DNA of 64,000 bases from Salinimicrobium terrae DSM 17865 (GCF_000424665.1 NZ_AUKI01000011.1:558001-622000), one strand, 5' to 3'; shown: positions 41,495 through 50,434, counted from the first letter of the stretch. Made by a program: numbers and translations. Notes: generated by a model from the sequence alone, not told the origin.

Positions 41495-42856
41495 ATGCTT
41501 AAAAATGCCATTTTTGCCACCCTTTTATTGTTCGGTCTTAATAATTATTCACAAGAGGTAGCACCACCACAGGTAGACCTTCGAATATATGATATCATTG
41601 AAGCCGTCTCTGCCGACGAAATTGAAGCCGATATTCGTCGCCTCGCAGGGTTTGGTACCCGAAACACTTTTAGCGATACTGTCTCCGACACTCGCGGAAT
41701 TGGAGCTGCCCGAAGATTCATAAAAGCCGACCTGGAAAAAATTTCCAATGACTGTAATGGCTGTTTGGATGTTTTCTATCAAAAAGACTTTGTTACCAAG
41801 GAAGGTAACAATCGCGTACCAAAAGATGCGTGGGTTGTAAATGTTGTAGCCGTTCAAAAAGGTACGAAATATCCAAATCGTTATATTATTATGAGCGGGG
41901 ACATCGATTCTCGTGCTAGTAACACTATGGATTTTACTACAGATGCTCCCGGAGCTAATGACAATGCGAGCGGAATGGCCGGCGTAATGGAAGCAGCACG
42001 GGTTCTGTCAAACTACGAATTTGAGAACAGCATAGTTTATCTCGGTCTCTCCGGAGAAGAACAGGGACTTTTTGGCGGCCAAGGTTTTGCGCAAATGGCC
42101 AAGGATGAGGGCTGGGAAATTATTGGAGTTCTTAATAACGATATGATTGGCAATATTGAGGGAGTTGATGGAGTTATTGATAACCGGGCCTTCAGAATCT
42201 TTTCTGAACCCGTTCCTCCTACCGAAACAGAAAATGAAAGAAACATGAGGAGATATTATGGCGGGGAAGTAGATGGCATTTCACGGCAGTTAGCCCGCTA
42301 TGTTCATCGTACTACTGAAACCTACATGCCCGAAATGAACCCGATGATGATCTACAGGCTCGACAGATTTGGACGTGGTGGACATCACCGGCCTTTTAAC
42401 GATCTTGGTTTTGCCGGAATAAGAATAATGGAAGCCCATGAAAATTACACTCAGCAGCACCAGGACATACGCACAGAAGACGGGATTGAATATGGAGATG
42501 TGGTCGAACATGTGAATTTTGACTATGCCGCAAAACTTACTGCTGTGAATGCAATAACAATGGCCAGTCTTGCCTGGGCGCCTCCTGCCCCTAAAGAAGT
42601 TGCTATTGGAGGGATAGTAGAACCTTCAGCTAAATTAAAGTGGGAAAAAGTTTCCGGGGACAACGTGGCCGGTTATAAGGTCTATTGGAGAGAAACCACG
42701 GCACCGCAATGGGAACATTCCAGATATGTTGGTGATGTAGATAATTTCACTCTTGAAGGCATAGTAATTGATAATTTCTTTTTTGGAGTATCAACTGTCG
42801 GAAAAAACGGAAATGAAAGTGTAGTGGTTTTTCCTTCTACCACGTTCAGAGACTAA
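41495..42856 (+). CDS. M28 family metallopeptidase with C-terminal FN3-like domain, exported
   Basis: 453 residues from the ATG at 41495 (MLKNAIFATLL), which gives a signal peptide ending NNYSQ; the ATG at 41429 lies inside the upstream terminator. M28 elements are APGANDNASGMAGVMEAARVL (bridging Asp), GLSGEEQGLFGGQGFA (catalytic Glu pair), NNDMIGN and a late His near NYTQQHQD. At the first zinc position the usual His-x-Asp reads Asp-Ile-Asp (SGDIDSRAS). Residues ~365-453 look like a fibronectin type III fold. Probable exported aminopeptidase. An exact palindrome copy lies in its signal-peptide codons. Confidence 0.88.
   Translation: MLKNAIFATLLLFGLNNYSQEVAPPQVDLRIYDIIEAVSADEIEADIRRLAGFGTRNTFSDTVSDTRGIGAARRFIKADLEKISNDCNGCLDVFYQKDFVTKEGNNRVPKDAWVVNVVAVQKGTKYPNRYIIMSGDIDSRASNTMDFTTDAPGANDNASGMAGVMEAARVLSNYEFENSIVYLGLSGEEQGLFGGQGFAQMAKDEGWEIIGVLNNDMIGNIEGVDGVIDNRAFRIFSEPVPPTETENERNMRRYYGGEVDGISRQLARYVHRTTETYMPEMNPMMIYRLDRFGRGGHHRPFNDLGFAGIRIMEAHENYTQQHQDIRTEDGIEYGDVVEHVNFDYAAKLTAVNAITMASLAWAPPAPKEVAIGGIVEPSAKLKWEKVSGDNVAGYKVYWRETTAPQWEHSRYVGDVDNFTLEGIVIDNFFFGVSTVGKNGNESVVVFPSTTFRD
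41501..41515. repeat. Palindromic motif, exact copy in a signal-peptide coding segment
   Basis: AAAAATGCCATTTTT, codons for the KNAIFA segment of the M28 peptidase signal peptide. Confidence 0.6.
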
Positions 42857-42875
42857 AAAAAATAAATTTAAAGTT

Positions 42876-42907
42876 AAAAATAGGGATCAAACGATCCCTA
42901 TTTTTTT
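42876..42907. terminator. Bidirectional terminator between convergent genes
   Basis: 13-bp perfect stem AAAAATAGGGATC / GATCCCTATTTTT with a 4-nt loop and T runs on both strands. The stop of the - strand phosphatase gene lies within the hairpin. Confidence 0.92.
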
Positions 42908-43849
42908 AGAGTGACCAATGGCTTTTCCGCTATCCTGAAAGTAGCAGGTTGCCACTCCAAGATCTTCGATATTTTCCAAAACTTTTTTAACTTTCTCCTT
43001 CTGTTTCCTGGAAGTCTGACGAATATAAATTGCCCTGATGTTCATGGGAAACATTTTTACAATTCGCTCATATAAATATGGATCATGTTGAGAATCATCC
43101 CCCATGAGCACATATTGAAGTTGTGGATAGAAAGAAATAATATCTTTAATCTTGATAAATTTATGGTCATGGCCTCCCCTGCCGGTCAACAGAAAATCAC
43201 CAAGACCTGTTTTAATATCTTTAAGTTTGATGACAGCCTTGGGCAATTTATGCTTACGGGCAAATTGCAGAATAAACTCGTAGAGATTCCATTCACTGCT
43301 CGATACATAAAAGAAAGAATTAAACTGTCCCTCCTCCTGTCCCGCTCTGCTTAGAGCCCGGTAGTGGGGCACTACATCATCAAATACCTTACGATTATCA
43401 ATATTTTGCGTAAGAATCACATAGAGTTTTTTAAAAAAATTCTCGGTATGTGATATTAAGAATGTATCATCAATATCGGAGATAATTCCGAGTTTACCTT
43501 TAAATGGCTTCAGCAGCTCTCCTATTTCTACAATGCCTTTGTCTCCTATTTCACAAATCACTTTGTACTCGTGCCATCCACTTTCAAGAAATTTATTATA
43601 AGGCAGATTGAAACGAAAATAACCATCTTTAGTAGTTTTGGTTACCACTTCCAGGTCTTTAAACCGGAGTTTTACGGTGGCATTGTTAATGGGGCTAATA
43701 GTAAACATCTTATAAACCGATTTTGCATGTCGGTAACCCCTTCGGTCAATCTCATATTTATCTGGTGCCCAGGATTTAAATACATGTCCAAAAACGACTA
43801 ATTCCAGATCATTTACATAACCTCTATAGAGTTTAATGTCTAACCGCAT
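42887..43849 (-). CDS. App1-type phosphatidate phosphatase domain protein (DUF2183)
   Basis: 320 residues. The N-terminal ~120 residues form a beta-rich domain (YRGYVNDLELVVFGHVFK). The C-terminal catalytic domain has the HAD-like motif SDIDDTFL (DxDxT) and MGDDSQHDPYLYERI, which define the App1 family. Yeast App1 converts phosphatidic acid to diacylglycerol. Here it stands head-to-head, 64 bp apart, with a diacylglycerol kinase that would do the reverse, which strengthens a lipid-phosphate role. No signal peptide is seen. Confidence 0.85.
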   Translation of the reverse strand: MRLDIKLYRGYVNDLELVVFGHVFKSWAPDKYEIDRRGYRHAKSVYKMFTISPINNATVKLRFKDLEVVTKTTKDGYFRFNLPYNKFLESGWHEYKVICEIGDKGIVEIGELLKPFKGKLGIISDIDDTFLISHTENFFKKLYVILTQNIDNRKVFDDVVPHYRALSRAGQEEGQFNSFFYVSSSEWNLYEFILQFARKHKLPKAVIKLKDIKTGLGDFLLTGRGGHDHKFIKIKDIISFYPQLQYVLMGDDSQHDPYLYERIVKMFPMNIRAIYIRQTSRKQKEKVKKVLENIEDLGVATCYFQDSGKAIGHSKKIGIV

Positions 43850-43888
43850 ATTTATTTTTTTTTAACTGCCTATCCCTTCCAAAATAGT

Positions 43889-43896
43889 TAATTTTG
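43889..43896 (+). promoter_or_regulatory. Candidate -7 box for the diacylglycerol kinase gene
   Basis: TAATTTTG fits TAnnTTTG and ends 17 bp before the ATG. No clear -33 box is visible. Confidence 0.4.
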
Positions 43897-43913
43897 GGCA
43901 GAAGCTCAACAAT

Positions 43914-44789
43914 ATGGCCGATTTTAGCAGGGTTTTAATGGTAGTCAACCCTATTTCTGGTGGAATAGATAAATCAGACATCATTGAAGAAGTAAAGAAA
44001 CAGGTAAAGGAAAAGGATCTCGACCTGGAAATTTATTATACCAACGGAAAAGATGATAAAGAAGCCCTCTTTTCTCAAATAGAGTCTTATGCTCCTCACC
44101 GTATTCTTTCTGTAGGTGGAGATGGAACTATAAAATTAATAGCTGAACTTCTTAAGGATGATTCTGTGCCGATCGGTATTTTTCCGGCCGGTTCAGCAAA
44201 TGGCCTCGCTGAAAATCTGAACCTCCATGGAAGTGACGATTATCTAACAGGTATAGCTTTGGGAGGTAATTTTAAAAAACTGGATTCTATTTTAATAAAT
44301 AATGAGCTATGTCTCCACATTAGCGATATAGGGTTAAATGCTGAATTAATTAAAAATTACCAGGACGGGAACATCCGCGGAAAACTAGGATACATTTTAA
44401 ATTCTATTCCTACTCTTATTAAGAGTGATTTTCCTTTTCAGTTCGACATTGAAGTGGATGGAAAAAAAATTTCGCGTAGTGCAGTACTTCTAGCTATTGC
44501 AAACGCGAAGAAATATGGTACAGGAGCCAATATCAATCCCAATGGCAGGTATGATGACGGCAAATTTGAAATCCTCATCTTCAAAGAGTTTAATATTCCC
44601 CAGATCCTTAAGACTTTTCGGGAAAATGTGGAACTGGACGAGGATTTTATTGAAATCATTTCTGCCAAAGAAGCGCGTATCTGCAGCGAAAAAAATATTC
44701 CATTTCAAATAGACGGTGAATATCGTGGAGACATTCATGATGTCACCGCCCGAATTTCCCCTGTGAAAATTAAAATTGCAGTTCCTTAA
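43914..44789 (+). CDS. Diacylglycerol/lipid kinase family protein
   Basis: 291 residues, DAGK catalytic family (DgkB/YegS-like). Motifs: VVNPISGG at the N-terminus, LSVGGDGTIKLIAELL (ATP-binding GGDGT), GIFPAGSANGLAENL and a C-terminal FQIDGEYRGD. It phosphorylates diacylglycerol or a related lipid using ATP at the inner face of the membrane. It is divergent from the App1-type phosphatase, making an opposed kinase/phosphatase pair. Confidence 0.93.
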   Translation: MADFSRVLMVVNPISGGIDKSDIIEEVKKQVKEKDLDLEIYYTNGKDDKEALFSQIESYAPHRILSVGGDGTIKLIAELLKDDSVPIGIFPAGSANGLAENLNLHGSDDYLTGIALGGNFKKLDSILINNELCLHISDIGLNAELIKNYQDGNIRGKLGYILNSIPTLIKSDFPFQFDIEVDGKKISRSAVLLAIANAKKYGTGANINPNGRYDDGKFEILIFKEFNIPQILKTFRENVELDEDFIEIISAKEARICSEKNIPFQIDGEYRGDIHDVTARISPVKIKIAVP

Positions 44790-44941
44790 AAAAAATTCTC
44801 TACATCTTTGACTATGCTAGCATTCCCTCAAATAATTAGGCTTTTTAATGCTTAATTAACAATATTTTAGGCTGCCATTAATCAATTTAGGCATTGAATT
44901 GAGTAATTTAGATTCAAAACTAACTAATAAATAAAACAATT

Positions 44942-45559
44942 ATGGCAGAGATCAAAATCGAAAAGAAAAAACCAATTTGGCCATGGATCATCCTGGTTCT
45001 GGTAATTCTGGCAATATTATACTTTTTAGTATTTGCCGACGATGACGAGGAGGTTCTTGATGAGATAGAAACTGAACAGGTAGAAGAAGTCTGGGAGGAG
45101 GATGAAGTCGAAACCACTAACTGGGACGATGAGGAATGGGACACCGGTGAGGGAGTTGAAGGTTATTTAACCTACATCTCAGATAATGAGAAAATGGGTA
45201 TTGACCATGAATACACTAATAATGCTATACTCGAGCTTATAAATGCTGTTCAGGCAAAAGCCGATGAAATGAATTATGACATTAGTGCCGATATGCAATC
45301 TGTACGTCAGGATGCACAACAAATTGAAACAGATCCTATGTCCCTGAATCATGCAAACACGATTAAAGATGCAGGAACAAAGCTGGCCAATATTTTGGAA
45401 AGGATGCAACAGGAAGAGTTTCCCAATCTTGCCAGTGATGTAGAGGAAGTTAAAACTGCAGCACAAAACATCGATGCTTCTACCCCAACCCTGGACCAAA
45501 AAGATCAGATTAAAGAATTTTTTGATGAGGCTGGTGAGGTCCTGAGAAAAATGAGCTAA
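44942..45559 (+). CDS. Single-pass membrane protein with acidic linker, unknown function
   Basis: 205 residues, no family recognised. Residues ~11-31 form one transmembrane helix (WPWIILVLVILAILYFLVF) after a Lys-rich start, so the C-terminal part should be outside the cytoplasm. Residues ~33-75 are strongly acidic with spaced Trp (VEEVWEEDE, NWDDEEWDTGEG). Residues ~80-205 are helical and coiled-coil-like (AVQAKADEMNYDISADMQS, LANILERMQQEEFPNLASD). It lies 16 bp before the PRC-barrel gene, probably in one operon, within a stress gene neighbourhood. The upstream gap of 152 bp contains GAATTGAGTAATTTAG (44896-44911). Confidence 0.7.
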   Translation: MAEIKIEKKKPIWPWIILVLVILAILYFLVFADDDEEVLDEIETEQVEEVWEEDEVETTNWDDEEWDTGEGVEGYLTYISDNEKMGIDHEYTNNAILELINAVQAKADEMNYDISADMQSVRQDAQQIETDPMSLNHANTIKDAGTKLANILERMQQEEFPNLASDVEEVKTAAQNIDASTPTLDQKDQIKEFFDEAGEVLRKMS

Positions 45560-45575
45560 ACTTAAAAAGAAAAAT

Positions 45576-46262
45576 ATGTCAGATAGAAAAGAAAATAGAA
45601 AACATTTGTTTTACCTGCATGAGCTTTCCGACTTTAAAGTAGATAGCGATGATCCCGATGTAAGAGGATGGTCGGTTAAAGATGTCGACAATAAAGTTGT
45701 TGGAAAGGTAGACAACCTGTTGGTAAGTAAAGAAAAAAAGAGAGTTGTATATCTCGATATAGAAGTAGACAAATCTATAATTGATGCAAATCATGATCCT
45801 TACGGTAAACCGGCATCGGGCGATGTACACGAATTTATAAATAAGGAAGGAGAGAATCATCTAATTCTTCCAGTAGGATTGGCGAGATTAAATGTAGACG
45901 ACAAGTTTGTTTATACAGACAAAATTGACCACCGCACCTTTGCCGAAACTAAAAGAGTAGAAAAAGGCTATGACGTAGATCGCGAATATGAAGTGGTTGT
46001 TTTAGAATCCTACAACAGGGACGATCGCCAGGACCGCGATGAGGAAAGAAGGGTAGTAAAAGATACCGACAAGGAAAGAAGTACTTCTGACCGCGACCGG
46101 ACTTTAACAGATAGAGATCGTGGAGCTGTAGATCGCGACCGTGATCCTCTCACCGGAAACGAATCCGGGAAATATTCCGATCGTCGCAACAGCGGAACTA
46201 TTCCGGAAGATGACTCTTTCTATGATAGAGGAGAATTCGACCAAACAAAGTATCGAAGATAA
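45576..46262 (+). CDS. PRC-barrel domain protein with Arg/Asp-rich tail
   Basis: 228 residues. Residues ~10-110 hold a PRC-barrel-like fold (DVRGWSVKDVDNKVVGKVDNLLVSKEKKRVVYLDIEVD...), and the tail ~145-228 is low-complexity, rich in Asp-Arg repeats (RDRTLTDRDRGAVDRDRD). PRC-barrel/DUF2382-type proteins often accompany stress genes and bind RNA or other proteins. It follows the acidic membrane protein by 16 bp and may be its soluble partner. A hairpin ACAGGT-TTTT-ACCTGT follows at once (46262-46277) but without a T run. Confidence 0.82.
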   Translation: MSDRKENRKHLFYLHELSDFKVDSDDPDVRGWSVKDVDNKVVGKVDNLLVSKEKKRVVYLDIEVDKSIIDANHDPYGKPASGDVHEFINKEGENHLILPVGLARLNVDDKFVYTDKIDHRTFAETKRVEKGYDVDREYEVVVLESYNRDDRQDRDEERRVVKDTDKERSTSDRDRTLTDRDRGAVDRDRDPLTGNESGKYSDRRNSGTIPEDDSFYDRGEFDQTKYRR

Positions 46263-46411
46263 CAGGTTTTTACCTGTATAGACCAAGGCTTTTAAAGAGT
46301 ATTTTTTTTCCATTCTGGAAATCACTGAAGAGACCATACCGCGTATCTTCGATGTAGAAATGGGATTAAAGGTACTTTTTAAAGGCCTTTTTTATAATTT
46401 AATCATGGCTT

Positions 46412-47638
46412 ATGAACTATAAAAAGATAAAATTCACTAATTCAGAAGGACTTGAACTTTCCGGCTATCTTGAACTTCCTTTGAACAGGCACCCACACAG
46501 TTTTGTACTTTTTGCTCACTGCTTTACCTGTAACAAAAATTATTTTGCAGTAAAAAACATTGCCCGCGCCCTTTCAGCAAAAGGTTATGGCGTCCTGCGA
46601 TTTGATTTTTCGGGACTGGGAGAAAGCGATGGGGAATTCGCAGATACAACTTTTTCAGGTAATGTAGAAGATTTACTGGCGGCTGCAGAATTCCTGAAGT
46701 CGGAGTATAAAGCACCGGAAATGTTGATAGGCCATTCCCTAGGAGGGGCAGCAGTTATATTTGCTGCAGATAAATTACCTTCTGTAAAGAGTGTAGTAAC
46801 TATTGCTGCTCCATCTTCTCCCGTACATGTAAAACACTTGCTTAAATCAAATCTTGAAGAGATTGTGCAGAAAGGTGTGGCTGAAGTAAATGTGGGCGGC
46901 AGGAACTTCACTATTAAAAAGAATTTTCTTGATGACATCACCATTCACGACCTAAATCAATTTGCCAAAGATCTGAATAAGGCCTTTTTAATTATGCACT
47001 CCCCACAAGATAAGGTAGTGGAGATTAGCAATGCAGAGGCTTTATATAAAAGCGTGAGGCATCCTAAGAGTTTTGTGTCACTTGATGGTGCAGATCATTT
47101 ATTAACCAACAACAGAGACTCGGAATATGCAGGTAGCGTGATCGCCTCCTGGGCTTCGCGGTATCTACAGATCCCTGAAGAAAAAGAGTTGCTTACCGAA
47201 CACCAGGTGGTGGCCAATTTGGGGAAAAACGGCTTTACTACCCATATGAGAGCCGGGAGGCACTACTTCACAGCCGATGAACCTAAATCTTTTGGTGGCG
47301 ACGATTTTGGTCCTTCCCCCTACGAACTTCTCTCGGCAGGACTCGCGGCCTGCACTTCAATGACAATCCAAATGTACTCCCGTAGAAAAAAATGGCCTCT
47401 TCAAAATGTAGAAACTCATGTGGATCATAAAAAAAGTCATGCTGAGGACTGTGAAAACTGCGAAAGAAACACTGCTAAAATTGACATTTTTGAGAGGGAA
47501 ATAGTCCTTGAAGGAAATTTGGATGAACAACAACAACAGAAGTTATTGGAAATAGCCGATAAGTGTCCTGTTCACCGAACCCTGTCGAACAAAGTCAAAA
47601 TTACTACACATCTAAAAAAAATTGAAGGTTCAAAATAG
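46412..47638 (+). CDS. Alpha/beta hydrolase fused to OsmC-like domain
   Basis: 408 residues. Residues ~1-255 are an alpha/beta hydrolase: VLFAHCFTCNKNY, LRFDFSGLGESDG, nucleophile S109 in GHSLGGAA and a late ADHLL His. Residues ~265-400 are an OsmC/Ohr-type domain: FGGDDFGPSPYELLSAGLAACTSMT with C314, and C385 in DKCPVHRTL, the two redox Cys of the family. Such fusions are widespread; the OsmC half reduces organic hydroperoxides. No signal peptide, so it is cytoplasmic. It ends 9 bp from the convergent permease gene. Confidence 0.93.
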   Translation: MNYKKIKFTNSEGLELSGYLELPLNRHPHSFVLFAHCFTCNKNYFAVKNIARALSAKGYGVLRFDFSGLGESDGEFADTTFSGNVEDLLAAAEFLKSEYKAPEMLIGHSLGGAAVIFAADKLPSVKSVVTIAAPSSPVHVKHLLKSNLEEIVQKGVAEVNVGGRNFTIKKNFLDDITIHDLNQFAKDLNKAFLIMHSPQDKVVEISNAEALYKSVRHPKSFVSLDGADHLLTNNRDSEYAGSVIASWASRYLQIPEEKELLTEHQVVANLGKNGFTTHMRAGRHYFTADEPKSFGGDDFGPSPYELLSAGLAACTSMTIQMYSRRKKWPLQNVETHVDHKKSHAEDCENCERNTAKIDIFEREIVLEGNLDEQQQQKLLEIADKCPVHRTLSNKVKITTHLKKIEGSK

Positions 47639-47647
47639 TAATACCAC

Positions 47648-48742
47648 TTATTTTCTGAACTTCTTTTGAAGCTTTGTAAATATGTTCCTTTTAGAATTAG
47701 GTCGTTCATTTCCTAAAAGATAACCTACGGGCTCCAGTCCTTTTGTATGATCAAAAAGGATTTTAATAATTGAAAAAATAGGTACAAAAAGGATGAAACC
47801 CGCGGGACCCCAAAGAATTCCCCCCAAAATAATGGCCAGAATAATAAATAAAGGGCTCTGCTCCACTTCAGAACCAATAATGACCGGCTCTAGAACATAA
47901 CTTTCTATTAATTGAATAATGGCAATTATGATGGTAAAGGAAATGATCTCTCCGGAACTCCCTCCAAAAATAATCAGGAACAGGATTGGAAGAGTTCCAC
48001 TAATGAAAGGTCCTATATAGGGTATTATAGTGATAAGGGCTCCAAAAAGAATTAGAAGACCTGTATGTTTTAGATCGTAGGCTAAAAACAGGATGAGGTA
48101 CATAATGGAAAGAATGGTCATGACCTGCAGTCTTCCCCAAAGATATTTATAAGCTACTTTCCCCGCTTCTGTGATGATATTCTGAGTTTCTTCCTGCCTT
48201 TCAGGCTTCACATACATCATGAGGAATTTCTCGAATTTAGTTCTATTCAGCAATACCAAAAACATCAGGATCAATACCAGAAGAAAATTTAGCAAGAGTC
48301 CGGTAACACCGGTCAGGAATCCAGAAACATATGATTGTGTCACATTCAGGATCTGCATGACGCTCTCCTCAAGCAGCTTATCCTGCTGTTTTAGAGAAAA
48401 TCCGGTTATTTCGGCAGCTTTTACCTGAGCAGAGCGGAGGTAGGTAAGAATCTGTTCCTGACTTTCAATAATGTCCTGTAAAAATACACCCAATTGTTGA
48501 ATGAAGAAGAAAATAAGAATTCCGACCCCTAAAAATATTAAAAAGGTTCCTACAAAAGAGGACAAAAGCTTTGCTGATCTCGTATTACGTTCGAGCCATT
48601 GCACCACAGGTAAAATTAGAGCAGCAAAAAATACAGCAAAGGTGAAAGGTACAAGTAAAGAAGCACCGTAATATAAACCGGCAAATAACAAGGCTGCAAA
48701 AATGAAAATTTGATTAGTCTTTTTTATTTTTTCAAATTGCAT
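47648..48742 (-). CDS. AI-2E family transporter (PerM/UPF0118)
   Basis: 364 residues with about eight membrane helices. Family features are the early pair of helices (IFIFAALLFAGLYYGASLLVPFTFAVFF), a long amphipathic stretch (residues ~85-130), LLNFLLVLILMFLVLLNR, and the conserved late region ALITIIPYIGPFISGTLPI followed by GPAGFILFVPIFSIIKI. Substrates in this family range from AI-2 to sodium/proton exchange, so the cargo is unknown. Upstream of its ATG is a short CCAA tetranucleotide repeat. Confidence 0.9.
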   Translation of the reverse strand: MQFEKIKKTNQIFIFAALLFAGLYYGASLLVPFTFAVFFAALILPVVQWLERNTRSAKLLSSFVGTFLIFLGVGILIFFFIQQLGVFLQDIIESQEQILTYLRSAQVKAAEITGFSLKQQDKLLEESVMQILNVTQSYVSGFLTGVTGLLLNFLLVLILMFLVLLNRTKFEKFLMMYVKPERQEETQNIITEAGKVAYKYLWGRLQVMTILSIMYLILFLAYDLKHTGLLILFGALITIIPYIGPFISGTLPILFLIIFGGSSGEIISFTIIIAIIQLIESYVLEPVIIGSEVEQSPLFIILAIILGGILWGPAGFILFVPIFSIIKILFDHTKGLEPVGYLLGNERPNSKRNIFTKLQKKFRK

Positions 48743-48746
48743 TTAC

Positions 48747-48761
48747 TTGGTTGGTTGGTTG
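48747..48761 (-). repeat. Short CCAA tetranucleotide repeat before the AI-2E permease start
   Basis: TTGG x 3.75 on the + strand (CCAA on the coding strand), ending 4 bp from the ATG, where a ribosome binding site would lie. The rest of 48743-48915 shows no gene. Confidence 0.6.
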
Positions 48762-48915
48762 TAGAATAATGGAAAAGTTAAGGAATTCCCGGTAATATCT
48801 TATAATTTTTTAGATGATAAGGCTTCTGCTCATTGTTAAGCTCTCCTTAAATTTTTGGCTAAAGAAACAGGATGCTCTATTTTAGTTAATTGTTAATATT
48901 AAAACTAACCAGAAT

Positions 48916-49521
48916 ATGAAAAGAATAGGATTGTCATTAATTTTTTCTGTCACCCTTGTTATAACAAGCTGCAAGAATGAAAATACAACGGCAGAGGAAA
49001 GGGTAGACGAGCATACTAATCTTACTAAAGGATTAGAAGAAGCAGGACCCGGTGATACTTATATTGAAGACCAGGAGCTCATTCTTGATATGGAGCCCAG
49101 AAGCGGAAGCGATGTGTCTGGCACAGTTACTTTTACCGAAGTGAACGGGGAAGTTACCATGACAGCAGATCTTTCTGGTTTGTCTGAAGGAATGCATGCT
49201 ATTCACATTCATGAAAATGCCGACTGTTCTGCCGAGGATGGAACTTCAGCGGGAGGCCACTGGAACCCTACTTTTGAAGATCATGGAGAATGGGGAGATG
49301 TAGATGGATATCATAAAGGAGATATAGGTAATTTTGATGTAAATTCAAACGGGGAAGGAAGCATTACCTTTACAACAGATCAATGGTGTATAGGTTGTGA
49401 AGACGAAACAAAAAACATCATAGGTAAATCTGTTATTGTTCACGAGGGGGTTGATGACTACACTTCTCAACCCAGTGGTGCCGCAGGAACCCGAATAGGT
49501 TGCGCTGAGATCACAGAATAA
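48916..49521 (+). CDS. sodC: Cu/Zn superoxide dismutase, lipoprotein
   Basis: 201 residues. The lipobox VITSC (C19) predicts a lipid-anchored envelope protein. The SodC fold shows the Cu ligands in HAIHIHENADCS, GGHWNPTFEDHGEWGDVDGYHKGDIGNF with Cu/Zn His and Asp residues, and VIVHEGVDDYTSQPSG with the last Cu His. GTRIGCAEI carries the disulfide Cys. It converts superoxide to peroxide outside the cytoplasm. A strong terminator follows. Confidence 0.96.
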   Translation: MKRIGLSLIFSVTLVITSCKNENTTAEERVDEHTNLTKGLEEAGPGDTYIEDQELILDMEPRSGSDVSGTVTFTEVNGEVTMTADLSGLSEGMHAIHIHENADCSAEDGTSAGGHWNPTFEDHGEWGDVDGYHKGDIGNFDVNSNGEGSITFTTDQWCIGCEDETKNIIGKSVIVHEGVDDYTSQPSGAAGTRIGCAEITE

Positions 49522-49542
49522 CTTTTTATAAGAAAAATTAAC

Positions 49543-49569
49543 AAAAAGCGGCTTAAAGCCGCTTTTTTT
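49543..49569 (+). terminator. Rho-independent terminator of sodC
   Basis: 11-bp stem AAAAAGCGGCT / AGCCGCTTTTT with 3-nt loop and T run. Confidence 0.92.
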
Positions 49570-49663
49570 ATTGATGTTTAAGGGGGTTTTCACACAGATT
49601 AAACAGAGTTCACCTTTAGTATTTAGTATATTCGCTCCATTGTTAAACTATAAAAACACAACA

Positions 49664-50434
49664 ATGAAAAAGTTGAATTATTTGAGTTTTCTTTTTTTAA
49701 CCACTCTCCTTTTTATCTCTTGCGGAGAAGCCGAAGAAAAAAATGAAACCATAGATATCACAGAAGATACGGAAATGACTGACCAACAGGCTGAATGGGA
49801 TGACGATGTTACCTTAACCCAGGCCGAACGTGATGCTCTCATGCCGGCTGATGTTGTCGCAGAATTTCAAGGCGGAAACCTTCGCTTTATAAATGACAGT
49901 CTAACTCCCAGAAACCGCCAGGCGAGACGAGAAGCAACAGGTTCTGCCCAATATCCTACAGGAATGGTACTTTCCTGTATTGACAGCAGGGTACCAGTAG
50001 AAGAAATTTTTGACCAGGGTCTTGGGGACATATTTGTTGGTCGTATTGCAGGTAATTTCGCAGATGAAGGAATGCTTGGTAGTATGGAATTCGCAATGAA
50101 AGTGGCAGGATCTAAAGTTCTTGTGGTAATGGGACATGAAAGTTGTGGTGCCGTAAAATCTGCAATTGCAGGAGTAGAATTAGGTAACATTACTGGCATG
50201 TTGGATCACATAGAACCGGCAATTGAAATGACAGATGAGAATTTTTCTGAAGATCTCAGATCTGTAGATAATGAAGAATATGTATTAGCCGTTATTAAAA
50301 ATAATGTTCTTCATACCATTGACGAGATCAAGGAAGATAGTCCTATACTTGCTGAAATGGTAGAAGACGAAGAAATAAAAATTGTAGGGGCATATTATGA
50401 TGTTGATACCGGAGCTGTAGAGTGGTTGGAATAA
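49664..50434 (+). CDS. Beta-carbonic anhydrase, lipoprotein
   Basis: 256 residues from the ATG at 49664 (MKKLNYLSFL); the longer frame to 49571 begins in the sodC terminator region and is rejected. The lipobox LFISC (C20) predicts export and lipid anchoring. The zinc site of beta-CA is intact: C105, D107 and R109 in LSCIDSRVP, and H158 and C161 in MGHESCGAV. An acidic linker (~21-60) joins anchor and enzyme. It hydrates CO2; an envelope location is less usual than a cytoplasmic one and suggests bicarbonate supply or pH control at the surface. Confidence 0.94.
   Translation: MKKLNYLSFLFLTTLLFISCGEAEEKNETIDITEDTEMTDQQAEWDDDVTLTQAERDALMPADVVAEFQGGNLRFINDSLTPRNRQARREATGSAQYPTGMVLSCIDSRVPVEEIFDQGLGDIFVGRIAGNFADEGMLGSMEFAMKVAGSKVLVVMGHESCGAVKSAIAGVELGNITGMLDHIEPAIEMTDENFSEDLRSVDNEEYVLAVIKNNVLHTIDEIKEDSPILAEMVEDEEIKIVGAYYDVDTGAVEWLE

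Noticed and set aside
46262-46277. Terminator after the PRC-barrel gene
   Set aside because: The ACAGGT/ACCTGT hairpin has no T run behind it.
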